From an uncultured Clostridia bacterium (GTDB taxonomy: Bacteria; Bacillota; Clostridia; Christensenellales; Aristaeellaceae): 38,742 nucleotides of DNA. Numbering within the stretch: the first letter of the stretch is position 1; each line of letters opens with the position of its first letter. Of the stretch, positions 25,063 to 34,250 are shown piece after piece. Location of the stretch: assembly GCA_946407745.1 (NCBI GenBank), contig CAMJPQ010000032.1, forward strand, positions 1 through 38,742, given 5' to 3'. Under the pieces are notes generated by a model. It had not been told where the DNA came from, did not search any database, and saw only the letters and a list, made by a program, of their open reading frames with translations. A program made the position numbers and the translations under genes.

Positions 25063-25092
25063 TTGACACAACCCACACCCGGCATATATAAT
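25063..25092 (+). promoter_or_regulatory. Consensus promoter of the large surface protein gene
   Basis: TTGACA (25063-25068), an 18-base spacer and TATAAT (25087-25092) match both consensus hexamers. The start codon is at 25145, with GGAGG eight bases upstream of it. Confidence 0.8.
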
Positions 25093-25144
25093 CAGAATCA
25101 GCTAACTCTGTTCATACAGATCCATTGTTCCGGAGGAAACAGCG

Positions 25145-28100
25145 ATGAAAAAACTGCTTGCCCTGATACTCCTGCTGCTGTGCGCGGCCGTTGCGGCCAG
25201 CGCGGACGACGCGGTCTTCACGGTGCAGAACGCCGAGAGAATGACCATGCAGGAGTTCCGTTTTGATTTCAGCGTGCCCGGCGCGGACCGGGTCCACATG
25301 CACGAGGGGAACGACTGGAGTTCCTGGCAGTGGGAGACCGCCGGCAGCGAGGGGTACTTTACGCCCAGGCTGTACAATTCCGGCGATTATACCTTCCACC
25401 TGTGGGGCCAGTTCGACGGCGACTGGCGCGAGGTGGCGGACCCCATCACCGTCACGGCCACCGCGCCGTATGGTGAGCTGGTCTGGTTCAACGCCGACTG
25501 CGTGGTGCACACCGACGAGGGACAAACCGCCACCATCGGCCACGATGTGGCGCCGTACCACGAATATGTCACACGCTTCTGGACCGTGGACGGCCTGGAT
25601 GGATATGACGAAGGCAGCTCCTATGACAACGACGGCCGGGTGACGGAGAACAACACCGGCACCCACATCAGCGACCTTCAGGGCGGCCGGGTGTACGAGG
25701 CCTGGGTGTGGGACCTGTGCCAGGGCTATGAAGGCTCCCGCCATGCGGCCTTCATCACCGTGGGCGACAGCAACAGCGGCCTGGCGGTCCCGAATGACGG
25801 TCACCAGGTGTTCCTCTTCGCGGACGACGCCACGGTAAACACCTTTACGGATATCCATCTCACAGCGATGGGCCACGGCGCGGAGAGCGTGAAGCTCTTC
25901 GTGAGCCACAATGACGGTTACCTGAATGACGAGTTCGAATCAGACGGTGACCGGTACTTCCAGCAGTACAGCTGGCGCCACCCCGGCACCTACACGGTGG
26001 CGGCCTCCGCCTGCTTCGACGGCGTGTGGACCGACCCGGAGGGCTGCAAGTTCACCGTCACCGTGAGCAACCCCTACGGCAGCCTGCCGGCGCCCACTGT
26101 GTCCATGGCGGCCCAGACGGACCCCGGCCAGGATGTGTTCATCGACTTCTCTGAAACGGCCAACGCCGCCCACTACTCCTTCTGGATGTCCGACGCGGCG
26201 GATGAGAACGACCAGTATGTGTGGGGCGATGGGTGCACCGCGGATGAAAACACCCCTTATCCCCTGCGGATGCGCATCCCCGGCTACGTGCTGCAGCCCG
26301 GCCACAGCTACCACATCTACCTGGATGTGAACGCCCCGGGCTACACCGAGGGCCATGACGACCGCACCCTGACGGTGAACAGCGCCAGCGCGCCTTACCT
26401 GTATATTGAGAACACCTCTCCCACCACCATGGAGCAGGTGCACGTGGCGGTCAGCGCCCCCGGCGCAGAGCGCATCCGCTTCTCCTCAGGCTACGGCGAC
26501 TGGTGGGACGAGGACGGCTGGGAGGGCGAATGGTGGACCGACAGCTTCTCCCATGACTACTGGGCCGACCCGGACGTCACCGTGCGCGCCGAAGCCATGT
26601 ATAACGGCCAGTGGCAGCTGGTGGACGAGCAGACTGTGAGCATGTACTCCGGCTACGGCGAAATGCCCGGTCCGGATGAGTACCACCTGGCCCACTGCCT
26701 GACCGCTGGCGAGGACCTGACCGTCGGACTGAGCCTGCCGGGGGAGGCCTCCTTCTGGGATGTGACGGTGACCGACGTGGACAGCGGCGAGCAGGTCTGC
26801 GGAGCGTGGCGCATCTATGAGAGCCGCGAGGTGACCTTCAGCGCCGACAACTTCGAGAGCGGCAGGGAATACCGCGTCAACTTCCAGTTGTGCGGCTACG
26901 GCTACAACTCCTGGCGTGCGAGCGAACTGCTGTATGTGCAGGATGACACCTCCGCCGTGCTGCTCCTGTCCAAGACCGATGATGTTGAGGTGCTGGAGAG
27001 CATCACCGCGGTGGTCAGCGCCCCCGGCGCCGAGCGCATCCGTTTCTCCAGCGGCTACGGCAACTGGTGGGACGAGGACGGCTGGGAGGGCGACCTGTGG
27101 TCCACCGAAGGCGTCTGCTGGGACTACTGGGCCGACCCGGACGTCACCGTGCGCGCCGAGGCCATGTACAACGGCCAGTGGCAGCTGGTGGGCGAGCAGC
27201 ACGTGCACATGATCGCCAGCCACGGCGACATGCCTGCGCCGTCGTACTACCTGGCCCGCTGCCTGTCCGCCGGCGAGGACCTGATCGTCGGCCTGAGCAT
27301 GCCCGGGTACGCCAGCTACTGGAATATCAACGTGTACCGCGCGGATACCGGCGACTGGGTCTGCGGAGAGGGGCAGATCCGGGAGAGCCGCGAGGTGACC
27401 TTCGATGCCAGCCTCTTCGAGAGCGGCACGGAATACCGCATCGAGATCTATCTGTGCGGCTGGGGCTACAACGCCTGCCACGTGAACGATCTGCTGTATG
27501 TGCGGGACAACACCTCCGCCGTCCTGCTCCTGTCCAAGACCGATGACATCGACGTGATGGAGGGCATCTCCGCGGTGGTCTGCGCCCCCGGCGCCGAGCG
27601 CATCCGTTTCTCCACCGGCTATGACAACTGGTGGTACGAGGACGGCTGGGAGGGCGACAGCTGGTACGGCGCCTTCTCCCACGACTACTGGGCCGACCCG
27701 GACATCACCGTGAAGGCCGAGGCCATGTACAACGGCCAGTGGCAGCCGGTGGGCGAGCAGCACATCCACATGGTCGCCAGCAACGGTGACATGCCTGCGC
27801 CGGAGTACTCCGTGTCCAAGCGCATCGGCGATGAGCTGGCCATCAGCGTCACCCTGCCCGAGTACGCCGCGTATTGCGACGTGAACGTCCTCGACGGCGA
27901 TACGTATCTCTACAGCGACCGCCTGTATGAGAGCGGCACGATCACCTACCCCGGGAGCGAGTTCGAGCCCAACACGCCCTACACGGTGAACCTCAGCATG
28001 TGCGGCCGGGGCTATAACGCCTGGCACGCCAACGAGATAGCGATCCGGTCCGAGGGCAGCGACGCGTACCTGTATGTGAGCAAGAGCGAATTCACCACCG

Positions 28101-30946
28101 TGGATCCTGTGCAGGTGGTGGTCTATGCCCCCGGCGCGTCGAGGATCCGTTTCTACAACGGCTATAGCGACACACCCCCGAGCGTCAACGGCGACTGGTG
28201 GGCCGGCGAGTTCTCCCACGACTATTTCGCCGATCCAGACATCAGCTCCGTGTGGGCCACGGCCCGCTACAGCGACGGCTGGCGGCAGGTGGCCTCGCAG
28301 CCGATCCAAATGATCAGCCTTTTCGGCGACATGCCTGCGCCGTCGTACTACCTGTCCCACTGCCTGTCCGCCGGCGAGAACCTGACCGTCGGCCTGACCA
28401 TGCCTGATTACGCCAGCTACTGGAATGTGAGCGTGTACCGCGCGGATACCGGCGACTGGGTCAACGGAGAGGAACACATTTGTGAAACCAGCGAGGTAAC
28501 CTTCAGCGCCGACAACTTCGAGAGCGGTGTGGAATACCGCGTTGAATTCTTCCTGTTCGGCTACGGCTACAACGCCTGGTACGCGGACGAGCTGCTGTAT
28601 GTGCAGGATGAGAACCCCATCATGCTCCTGTCCAAAACCGATGGCATTGATGTGATGGAGAACATCACCGCGGTGGTCAGCGCCCCCGGCGCCGAGCGCA
28701 TCCGCTTCTCCAGCGGCTACGACAGTTGGTGGGACGAGGACGGCTGGGAGGGCGACAGCTGGTTCTGCGACAGCGTCAGCTGGAACTACTGGGCCGACCC
28801 GGACATCACCGTGAAGGCCGAGGCCATGTACAACGGCCAGTGGCAGCCGTTGGATGAGCAGCACGTGCACATGGCCGCCAGCAACGGCGAGATGCCTGCG
28901 CCGGACTACTCCATCTCCCAGCGCATTGACGACGAGCTGATGGTCAGTGTCATCCTGCCGGAATACGCCGCCTACTGCGACGTGAACGTCCGCGAGGGCG
29001 ATACGTATCTCCACAGAGACCGCCTGGATGAGAGCGGCACGCTCACCTACCCGGCGAGCGAGTTTGAGACCGGCGCGCTCTACACGGTGGAGCTGCACCT
29101 GTGCGGCTGGGGCTACAATGCCTGGCACACCGGGGAGACCGTGGTCCGTTCCGGCGGCTATAACGAGGACATCCAGCTGACCGTGAACGATGAGGACGGC
29201 TACCTGCAGGTTCCCGTGAACACCAATGTGAACGCGGTGGTCACCGCGCCGGCGAACGCCACGGCCATCCTCACCTGGGGCGGCTACAACTGGCAGTGGC
29301 GCTATACCAACAATGTGGAAGACAACCACAAGGTACTGCGCTTTGACGACTGGTACTTCGGCGAGGGCGAGCTGTCCCTGATGGCCAGGTACACCACCGA
29401 CGATCTGGACTACGGCGAGGACATCGATCGATACACCTGGAGCGGCCTGAGCAACGTGGTGGCGCTGAGCGCGTACGCCACCGGCGCGGCCACCGAGGCC
29501 AGCGTGACCCTGGCGGACAACGACCTCACCCGCGGCGACACCTTCAGCTTCACGGTGGACAACCTCGATCAGTTCAATGGCCTGAGCTGGAACATTCATG
29601 ACGAGCAGTACGACGGCTGGGTCTTTGACGAATGGCGCTGGGTGAGCTTCGAGGGCGAGGGCTCCACCACCGCTACCTTTGAGGAGGATACCACCTTCTG
29701 GTACACCGATCAGGAGGAGGCCCATTTCAGCCTGTGCACAGTGGCCAACGGCTTCAGCGGTGAGACGAACACGACCACCTGGCATGACATCACCCTGCGC
29801 GCCCAGGCCGGCGCCGAGCCGCAGTTCAGCGCTCCCGCCAGCGTGGCCCAGGGCGAGGATGTGGTGATCACCATCCTCAACCCCGAGGACGGTATGAACT
29901 GGCACGCCTGGATCTGGGAGAACGACAACCAGCACGAGTACCGCTACTGGGACGGCGTGGACACCATCCGCGTGCCCACCAACCAGATCCCCGCCAATGA
30001 GACCGTGCAGCTGTATGTGGCCCACGACGGCAAGGCCGGCTATGCCGGTGCGGACAAGGGCGTGGACCTGCAGGTGACCGGCCAGATCACCGACCCCGTG
30101 ATCCACACCGACAAGGAATATTACGCCACCGGCGAAACCTTTGAGATCATCGCCTATGCGCCCGGCGCGTCCGGCGTGGCGCTGAGCCTGTATCACGAAG
30201 GGGAGACTGATCCCTTCGCGCAGAACCAGGAGGAGAACGGCGACACCCTGTGGTTCTACTGGTCGGATGGCGGCGTGCACGAGATCCGCATTGAGATGAC
30301 CGCCACCTATCCCGACGGCAGCACCAAGACCGCCAGCGACACCATTAACACCTTTGCGCCCTATGGCCAGCTGGACACGCCCACCGTCACCGCCTCCCGC
30401 ATGCAGCAGCAGGGCTGGTTCATGGAATTCGACGTGGATCGCCACGGCGGCGAGTGGTGGTGGACCGTGGAGGTGCAGGACAACAGCGACAACGTGATCG
30501 CGCACTGGGACAAGAACACCTCCGGCGACGAGACCCACTTCGGCTTCGACACCGCCAATCTGCTGGGCAGCTACCACATCTTCGTCTACGCGTCCCAGCA
30601 GGGCTACAGCGACACCTGGGTCAACTTCGACTTCGAGGTGGTGGAGAACCTGGTGATCGCCACACTGCCCAGCGCCCTGACCGAGATCGAGGAAGAGGCC
30701 TTTGAGGGCGCTGACTTCCAGTGGGTGGTGATCCCGCAGTCGGTGACCTATATCGGCAGCCGCGCCTTCGCGAACTGCAGCAACCTGCAGGCCATTATCA
30801 TTCTGGGTCAGCCCACCATCGAGGAAGACGCCTTCGCAGGCGGCGTGGCCAGCCGCACCTTCTTCGCTGCGGAGAACAGCGATATCTGGTCCTGGCTGCT
30901 GAACCACGGCTGCTGGGTGGAGCCCCTGAGCTACGCCGGGTACTGA
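25145..30946 (+). CDS. Large secreted repeat protein with BspA-like leucine-rich C-terminus
   Basis: The protein has 1933 residues with a clear signal peptide (MKKLLALILLLLCAAVAASA). Residues about 416-1340 form five tandem domains of 182-188 residues, each with APGAERIRFSSGY-like, YWADPDVTV-like and AMYNGQW-like blocks. Beta-rich domains precede and follow these. The last ~90 residues contain BspA/LRR_5-type elements (ALTEIEEEAFEGADFQWVVI, then IGSRAFANCSNL). No LPXTG motif, dockerin or transmembrane anchor is visible at the C-terminus. It is probably an extracellular adhesion or matrix protein. The strong G/C third positions create a very long spurious antisense ORF. It has its own consensus promoter. 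Confidence 0.8.
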   Translation: MKKLLALILLLLCAAVAASADDAVFTVQNAERMTMQEFRFDFSVPGADRVHMHEGNDWSSWQWETAGSEGYFTPRLYNSGDYTFHLWGQFDGDWREVADPITVTATAPYGELVWFNADCVVHTDEGQTATIGHDVAPYHEYVTRFWTVDGLDGYDEGSSYDNDGRVTENNTGTHISDLQGGRVYEAWVWDLCQGYEGSRHAAFITVGDSNSGLAVPNDGHQVFLFADDATVNTFTDIHLTAMGHGAESVKLFVSHNDGYLNDEFESDGDRYFQQYSWRHPGTYTVAASACFDGVWTDPEGCKFTVTVSNPYGSLPAPTVSMAAQTDPGQDVFIDFSETANAAHYSFWMSDAADENDQYVWGDGCTADENTPYPLRMRIPGYVLQPGHSYHIYLDVNAPGYTEGHDDRTLTVNSASAPYLYIENTSPTTMEQVHVAVSAPGAERIRFSSGYGDWWDEDGWEGEWWTDSFSHDYWADPDVTVRAEAMYNGQWQLVDEQTVSMYSGYGEMPGPDEYHLAHCLTAGEDLTVGLSLPGEASFWDVTVTDVDSGEQVCGAWRIYESREVTFSADNFESGREYRVNFQLCGYGYNSWRASELLYVQDDTSAVLLLSKTDDVEVLESITAVVSAPGAERIRFSSGYGNWWDEDGWEGDLWSTEGVCWDYWADPDVTVRAEAMYNGQWQLVGEQHVHMIASHGDMPAPSYYLARCLSAGEDLIVGLSMPGYASYWNINVYRADTGDWVCGEGQIRESREVTFDASLFESGTEYRIEIYLCGWGYNACHVNDLLYVRDNTSAVLLLSKTDDIDVMEGISAVVCAPGAERIRFSTGYDNWWYEDGWEGDSWYGAFSHDYWADPDITVKAEAMYNGQWQPVGEQHIHMVASNGDMPAPEYSVSKRIGDELAISVTLPEYAAYCDVNVLDGDTYLYSDRLYESGTITYPGSEFEPNTPYTVNLSMCGRGYNAWHANEIAIRSEGSDAYLYVSKSEFTTVDPVQVVVYAPGASRIRFYNGYSDTPPSVNGDWWAGEFSHDYFADPDISSVWATARYSDGWRQVASQPIQMISLFGDMPAPSYYLSHCLSAGENLTVGLTMPDYASYWNVSVYRADTGDWVNGEEHICETSEVTFSADNFESGVEYRVEFFLFGYGYNAWYADELLYVQDENPIMLLSKTDGIDVMENITAVVSAPGAERIRFSSGYDSWWDEDGWEGDSWFCDSVSWNYWADPDITVKAEAMYNGQWQPLDEQHVHMAASNGEMPAPDYSISQRIDDELMVSVILPEYAAYCDVNVREGDTYLHRDRLDESGTLTYPASEFETGALYTVELHLCGWGYNAWHTGETVVRSGGYNEDIQLTVNDEDGYLQVPVNTNVNAVVTAPANATAILTWGGYNWQWRYTNNVEDNHKVLRFDDWYFGEGELSLMARYTTDDLDYGEDIDRYTWSGLSNVVALSAYATGAATEASVTLADNDLTRGDTFSFTVDNLDQFNGLSWNIHDEQYDGWVFDEWRWVSFEGEGSTTATFEEDTTFWYTDQEEAHFSLCTVANGFSGETNTTTWHDITLRAQAGAEPQFSAPASVAQGEDVVITILNPEDGMNWHAWIWENDNQHEYRYWDGVDTIRVPTNQIPANETVQLYVAHDGKAGYAGADKGVDLQVTGQITDPVIHTDKEYYATGETFEIIAYAPGASGVALSLYHEGETDPFAQNQEENGDTLWFYWSDGGVHEIRIEMTATYPDGSTKTASDTINTFAPYGQLDTPTVTASRMQQQGWFMEFDVDRHGGEWWWTVEVQDNSDNVIAHWDKNTSGDETHFGFDTANLLGSYHIFVYASQQGYSDTWVNFDFEVVENLVIATLPSALTEIEEEAFEGADFQWVVIPQSVTYIGSRAFANCSNLQAIIILGQPTIEEDAFAGGVASRTFFAAENSDIWSWLLNHGCWVEPLSYAGY
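26390..29162 (+). repeat. Five tandem 546-564 bp repeats within the surface protein gene
   Basis: Units begin near 26390, 26954, 27518, 28064 and 28619. Units 1, 2 and 4 share one type of second half (AGEDLTVGL...FESG.EYR). Units 3 and 5 share another (EYAAYCDVNV...GDTYL). The first halves are nearly alike except in unit 4, which has lost the WWDEDGWEGD block. Confidence 0.75.
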
Positions 30947-31305
30947 TCTCCTTTACGACCTGATCTGACCTCATCCGGCTTCGCTTCGCTCAGCCACCTT
31001 CTCCGGGGCTGCCGCCCGTTCTCCGCTGAAAACAGTCCACAGGACTGTTTTCCGGGCGCTCCGAACCCAAAGTGGAAGGCCAAGTAACTGAGCCTTCCCC
31101 TTTGGGGAAGGTGCCCGAAGGGCGGATGAGGTCACGACCGGAAGGCAAAGTAACTGAACCCTCCCACCTCGGGAAGGTGCCCGAAGGGCGGATGAGGCTG
31201 CAACAAAACGAATACAACCCAACAGCCCCGGACCGCCCTTCGGCCGTCCGGGGCTTTTCTGCGCGCCCGGCGGCGGCAGGCGCGGCGTGGAGAGGGACGA
31301 GGGGC
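30947..31305. repeat. Intergenic stretch with two copies of a REP-like 50-bp repeat
   Basis: There is no gene here. Copies at 31082-31131 and 31148-31197 share AAGTAACTGA, GGGAAGGTGCCCGAAGGG and CGGATGAGG. Copy 1 contains a CCTTCCCC/GGGGAAGG hairpin (31093-31111). A related inverted scrap lies near 30972-31008. A terminator hairpin follows at 31225-31254. Such CGGATGAGG/CTCATCCGC repeats are common between genes of Clostridia. Confidence 0.6.
31225..31258 (+). terminator. Intrinsic terminator between convergent genes
   Basis: GCCCCGGAC (31225-31233) pairs with GTCCGGGGC (31246-31254), then TTTT. It lies between the surface protein gene and the convergent DnaC-like gene. Confidence 0.7.
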
Positions 31306-31998
31306 TCATTCCTCCAGTATCCCCTTCAGGGCCGCCATCTTGCCGGCGGCGTTGGTCTTGCGGCGGGTGGGGCCCTCGATGCGGACGGGGGCGCACATCT
31401 CCATCACCCGCTCGTAGATGCGCCTGGCGGTGATGTGCTGCTCCTGCGCCATCACCGCCGGGTCCAGGTTGGTGGTCACCAGCAGCGGCCTGCCCGCCTT
31501 GTACCGCTCGTTGATGATCTCATACACCTGCTCGGTCATGTACCGGGTATCCCGCTCCGCGCCGAAGTCGTCCAGGATCAGCAGATCCACTCTGTGGATG
31601 CGCCGCAGCAGGTAAGCGCGCTGGTCGATGCTTTTGCTGCTCAAAGCGGCGGTCAGCGCCCACAGGTTGGTCAGCCACGGGTAATAGCCCTCCTCCTGCA
31701 GGGCGCTGGCAATGCACTCGGCAAAGAAGGTCTTGCCGCAGCCTGCCTCGCCGTAGAGCATCAGCCCGATGTTTTCCTCCCTCATCCGGGAAAACTTCCG
31801 CACATAGCGCTCCAGGGCCGCGGTGTTCTTTTCGCTGCGCCTGTCGTTCTGGAAGAAGGAAGCCACAGGCCTGTCCGCCACCGCCATGCTGACCAGGGTG
31901 GACAGGTCCTCCTCCACCTCGTACTTTTTCGCCCGCAGCGCGTCCTCCGCCTTCTTCCGCTCCCAGGCCTCCTCATCGCACCGGCACATGATGGACAC
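31306..31998 (-). CDS. DnaC/IstB-like replicative helicase loader, N-terminus missing
   Basis: The visible 230 residues contain an AAA+ domain: Walker A LYGEAGCGKTFFAE, Walker B LLILDDFGAERDT, sensor-1 LLVTTNLD and a C-terminal RRIYERVMEMC. Phage loaders of this type carry an N-terminal zinc segment ending near IMCRC; here the frame is cut immediately before it. A TAG stop lies three codons upstream of GTG 31998 and there is no ribosome binding site. The gene has probably been truncated by recombination at about 31999-32005. It would have loaded the replicative helicase for a phage or element. Confidence 0.7.
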   Translation of the reverse strand: MSIMCRCDEEAWERKKAEDALRAKKYEVEEDLSTLVSMAVADRPVASFFQNDRRSEKNTAALERYVRKFSRMREENIGLMLYGEAGCGKTFFAECIASALQEEGYYPWLTNLWALTAALSSKSIDQRAYLLRRIHRVDLLILDDFGAERDTRYMTEQVYEIINERYKAGRPLLVTTNLDPAVMAQEQHITARRIYERVMEMCAPVRIEGPTRRKTNAAGKMAALKGILEE

Positions 31999-32003
31999 CA
32001 GCC

Positions 32004-32207
32004 GCTACTGTTGCTGATGCCTGCAAGATGCGGAACATTTCGATGTTGACCATCCTCTCTGCCACCGAGAGCGCTCCCATGACCCAAGCTGAAGCAATTG
32101 CCTATGTGGTACATGATTTTAAGAAGCAGATCAATGCCCCGAACACCAGGTTTGTCCAGGCTGCCTTCGGCATCAACGATATCTGTTGTTGGAGAGCGGT
32201 AGCGTAA
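32004..32207 (+). pseudogene. C-terminal gene scrap of unknown origin
   Basis: From 32004 an open frame without start codon or ribosome site reads ATVADACKMRNISMLTILSA, then TQAEAIAYVVHDFKKQINAP and ends at TAA 32205-32207. Its natural codon use and position at the breakpoint of the DnaC-like gene suggest a remnant of another gene. I do not recognise it. Confidence 0.35.
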
Positions 32208-32375
32208 GGAACTGCAAAACCTGGTCAGCAAACTACAACTTGTGAATGGACAAATACGAGTCCCGATTATTGGACAGTCAGCCTGATAGAATGTAATCAC
32301 AGGGTGAGGGAAACAAGCCCTGAAATAAAAAGACAAGGTGAAGGAAAACACCATGAAACCAGAAAGGGAAACACC

Positions 32376-32579
32376 ATGAAGAAGACTGCTGGATACGAAA
32401 TCAACTACATCGAGAACACCATCACCGTGACCAAGAAGTTCCTAAAAGACGCTGGCATCATCGGCTCCGCTGCCTACAACGAACTGGCGCGTGTGCGCAA
32501 AGACCTGCCTGACTTCCAGATTGTGCAGCGCGAAATCACCAAGAAGCAGGGCAAGAAGACCTACGGCAAGCTGACCTAA
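32376..32579 (+). CDS. Small basic hypothetical protein
   Basis: The protein has 67 residues (ITVTKKFLKDAGIIGSAAYN, then ends KKQGKKTYGKLT). ATG 32376 follows AAAGGG by eight bases. A near-duplicate of the ribosome site and start (GAAAACACCATGAAA / GAAACACCATGAAG) lies 22 bases upstream. Small basic proteins of this kind occur in Firmicutes mobile elements; a DNA-binding role is only inferred. Confidence 0.5.
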   Translation: MKKTAGYEINYIENTITVTKKFLKDAGIIGSAAYNELARVRKDLPDFQIVQREITKKQGKKTYGKLT

Positions 32580-32641
32580 CCTGGCATAGTTTCACCCCCT
32601 TCCCGATACCTCTGGGTAAATGGAATAAGATAATCAAATAG

Positions 32642-32875
32642 TTAATTAATTATAGATGTTTGGTTACTGACGGCCTGCGTGAGGCGGTCTGGTTCTGTTC
32701 TCTGCAAATATTGCAGTAACCGCTCCAAGCTGTGGGCCGAGAGTCTATTGCGTCCGCAACGCCATTCATAGATGGTGTTTGGCCGCAAGCCAATGGCTTC
32801 GGCAATGGCCTTTATGGTTTGGCCTTTAACAGACAGCGCTGCTTGAAGCAAGGCTTCAGTTTCATATATGTACAT
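32642..32875 (-). CDS. Small XRE-like helix-turn-helix regulator
   Basis: The protein has 77 residues with the helix-turn-helix TIKAIAEAIGLRPNTIYEWR, followed by a dimerisation-like helix LSAHSLERLLQYL. ATG 32875 (MYIYETEALL) is preferred over 32953, because the extra N-terminal residues look non-coding; the ribosome site is weak. It stands alone on the minus strand between gene scraps of a prophage, likely as an isolated regulator of that remnant. Confidence 0.6.
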   Translation of the reverse strand: MYIYETEALLQAALSVKGQTIKAIAEAIGLRPNTIYEWRCGRNRLSAHSLERLLQYLQRTEPDRLTQAVSNQTSIIN

Positions 32876-33022
32876 CGTGGAATTGGTTCCTCTAATTGCG
32901 ATAGCACTTTCTGTCCGATGCCTCCAGATAATAGTCAAACCGCCACCCTCCAAAGGGCGGCGGTGTTTTATACCATATCTTTAAGAGGATGGCTCGCATG
33001 GAAGAATTCGTTTTCAGGGAGG

Positions 33023-33226
33023 CACAGTACGGTCGTGCTGAACGGCATCGGCAACGGCATTGTGTTGGACTGGGAGGCGCAGGAGTGCACCAGTCTGGAC
33101 GGCGGCCAGCTGCTGAATGATAAGGTGGATGGCGATCCGCAGTATCTGCCTCCCGGGAACAGCGTGATCAGCTGGACCGGGACGGTGGTAAAGCTGGTCG
33201 TAACGCCAAATTGGCGGTTTTTATAA
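33023..33226 (+). pseudogene. C-terminal remnant of a siphovirus distal tail (Dit-like) protein
   Basis: The frame ending at TAA 33224-33226 reads HSTVVLNGIGNGIVLDWEAQ, then LLNDKVDGDPQYLPPGNSVI and SWTG. This is the typical C-terminal jelly-roll end of phage tail proteins of the Dit type (NG.GN...G......V.GD...L.PG.N.ISW.G). The N-terminal part is absent; upstream sequence belongs to other DNA. In intact phages this gene directly precedes the tail endopeptidase gene, which here begins one kilobase later after an inserted two-gene cargo. Confidence 0.65.
33204..33222 (+). terminator. Short hairpin with T tract at the end of the tail remnant
   Basis: CGCCA (33204-33208) faces TGGCG (33212-33216) with a tiny loop, and TTTTT follows at 33218-33222. 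It is a weak intrinsic terminator separating the tail remnant from the cargo genes. Confidence 0.4.
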
Positions 33227-33237
33227 CGCTTACTACC

Positions 33238-33266
33238 TTCCGAAAATCTCTATGTTTTGCTATAAT
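33238..33266 (+). promoter_or_regulatory. Promoter of the two-gene cargo
   Basis: TATAAT (33261-33266) is preceded with a 17-base spacer by TTCCGA (33238-33243), 50 bases before the first cargo gene. Confidence 0.45.
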
Positions 33267-33316
33267 TGGTATGGGCCAACAGCTCACCAACTCGGGATTT
33301 GTAAGGAGGCGATAAT

Positions 33317-33664
33317 ATGGATGGCTATAACGAGGATTTTTGGAACGCGTTAGATGAATTGGTAAGCAATTCAGAAATCGTAATCGACAGACCCAGAGGC
33401 TCTGCCCATCCCAGATTCCCAAACTTCATCTATAAGGTTGACTATGGATATTTGAAAGATACCGCCTCTATGGATGGTGCAGGAATTGATGTGTGGGTCG
33501 GAAGCGGCGAGAAAAAGATCGATGCCATCATGTGTATCGTTGATTTAATGAAGAGAGATTCAGAGATCAAAATACTGGTGGGTTGTACGGAAGAAGAAAA
33601 ACTGGAAGTATACAAAACACATAATGAAACACAGTATATGAAAGGTGTTTTGATACGTCGGTAA
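33317..33664 (+). CDS. Minimal inorganic pyrophosphatase-like protein
   Basis: The 115-residue protein resembles the core of family I soluble pyrophosphatases: PRFPNFIYKVDYGYLKDTAS, then MDGAGIDVWVG and VDLMKRDSEIKILVGCTEEE. The family motif DGDPxD reads D53-G-A-G-I-D58, so the middle aspartate is missing. At 115 residues it is shorter than classical enzymes, and activity is uncertain. AAGGAGG stands before ATG. It forms a pair with the P-loop kinase gene, with its own promoter and terminator, inside a phage tail module. Confidence 0.6.
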   Translation: MDGYNEDFWNALDELVSNSEIVIDRPRGSAHPRFPNFIYKVDYGYLKDTASMDGAGIDVWVGSGEKKIDAIMCIVDLMKRDSEIKILVGCTEEEKLEVYKTHNETQYMKGVLIRR

Positions 33665-33687
33665 ATCGGGATTTGTGAGGAACAGAT

Positions 33688-34182
33688 ATGAAAACAATAT
33701 ATCTGATCGGCGGTACAATGGGCGTCGGTAAAACGACGGTAAGTCAGCAGCTGAAAAAGGAGTTGCCGAACAGTGTTTTTCTTGACGGCGATTGGTGTTG
33801 GGATGCCGATCCGTTTCAGGTAACAGAAGAAACAAAAGCCATGGTCATGCGCAACATCTGCTTCTTGCTGAATAGTTTTCTCCACTGTACGGCCTATAAA
33901 AATATCATTTTCTGCTGGGTAATGCATGAACAATCCATTATTGACGAAATAATCAATAGTCTGGACACAGGAGATGCGAGAGTCATAAAGATTTCGCTTA
34001 TGATCGATGAAACCAATTTGCGTAAAAGACTCTCTGCTGACATCGCCAGGGGGATCCGCAGTAACGATGTAATCGACAGAAGTGTTGCAAGAATCAACAT
34101 GTATCAAATACTTGACACCATAAAAGTGGATACAGTCAATAAGAACGTTTATGAAATCGTGAGCGAAATACTGACGCTTTGA
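33688..34182 (+). CDS. P-loop nucleotide kinase-like protein (AAA_33 type)
   Basis: The 164-residue protein starts with an almost immediate Walker A (GGTMGVGKTT, residues 8-17), followed by VFLDGDWCWDADPF, which resembles the substrate-binding region of small kinases. Later, NLRKRLSADIARGIRSNDVI gives lid-like arginines. The substrate is unknown (a nucleotide, a small metabolite or RNA ends are possible). It follows the pyrophosphatase-like gene by 23 bases and ends before a cUUCGg terminator. Confidence 0.65.
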   Translation: MKTIYLIGGTMGVGKTTVSQQLKKELPNSVFLDGDWCWDADPFQVTEETKAMVMRNICFLLNSFLHCTAYKNIIFCWVMHEQSIIDEIINSLDTGDARVIKISLMIDETNLRKRLSADIARGIRSNDVIDRSVARINMYQILDTIKVDTVNKNVYEIVSEILTL

Positions 34183-34224
34183 TATCAACAAATTCCTGGT
34201 TGTCGAGATGAATATGAACCATTG

Positions 34225-34250
34225 AGCGTCTCTTCGGAGACGCTTTCTTT
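34225..34250 (+). terminator. Intrinsic terminator with a UUCG tetraloop after the cargo genes
   Basis: AGCGTCTC (34225-34232) pairs with GAGACGCT (34237-34244) around the very stable loop TTCG closed by C-G. TTCTTT follows. Confidence 0.75.

Noticed and set aside
23553-25085. A 510-residue minus-strand open frame opposite the mannosyltransferase remnant
   Set aside because: It is a shadow of GC-rich coding DNA with low-complexity Gln/His/Gly/Val content. The opposite strand carries clear PMT motifs.
26486-30907. A 1473-residue open frame antisense to the surface protein gene
   Set aside because: It mirrors the repeats of the real gene and is explained by the very G/C-rich third codon positions. 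It has no ribosome site, and the composition (His/Val/Gly/Ala-rich) is typical of a shadow frame.
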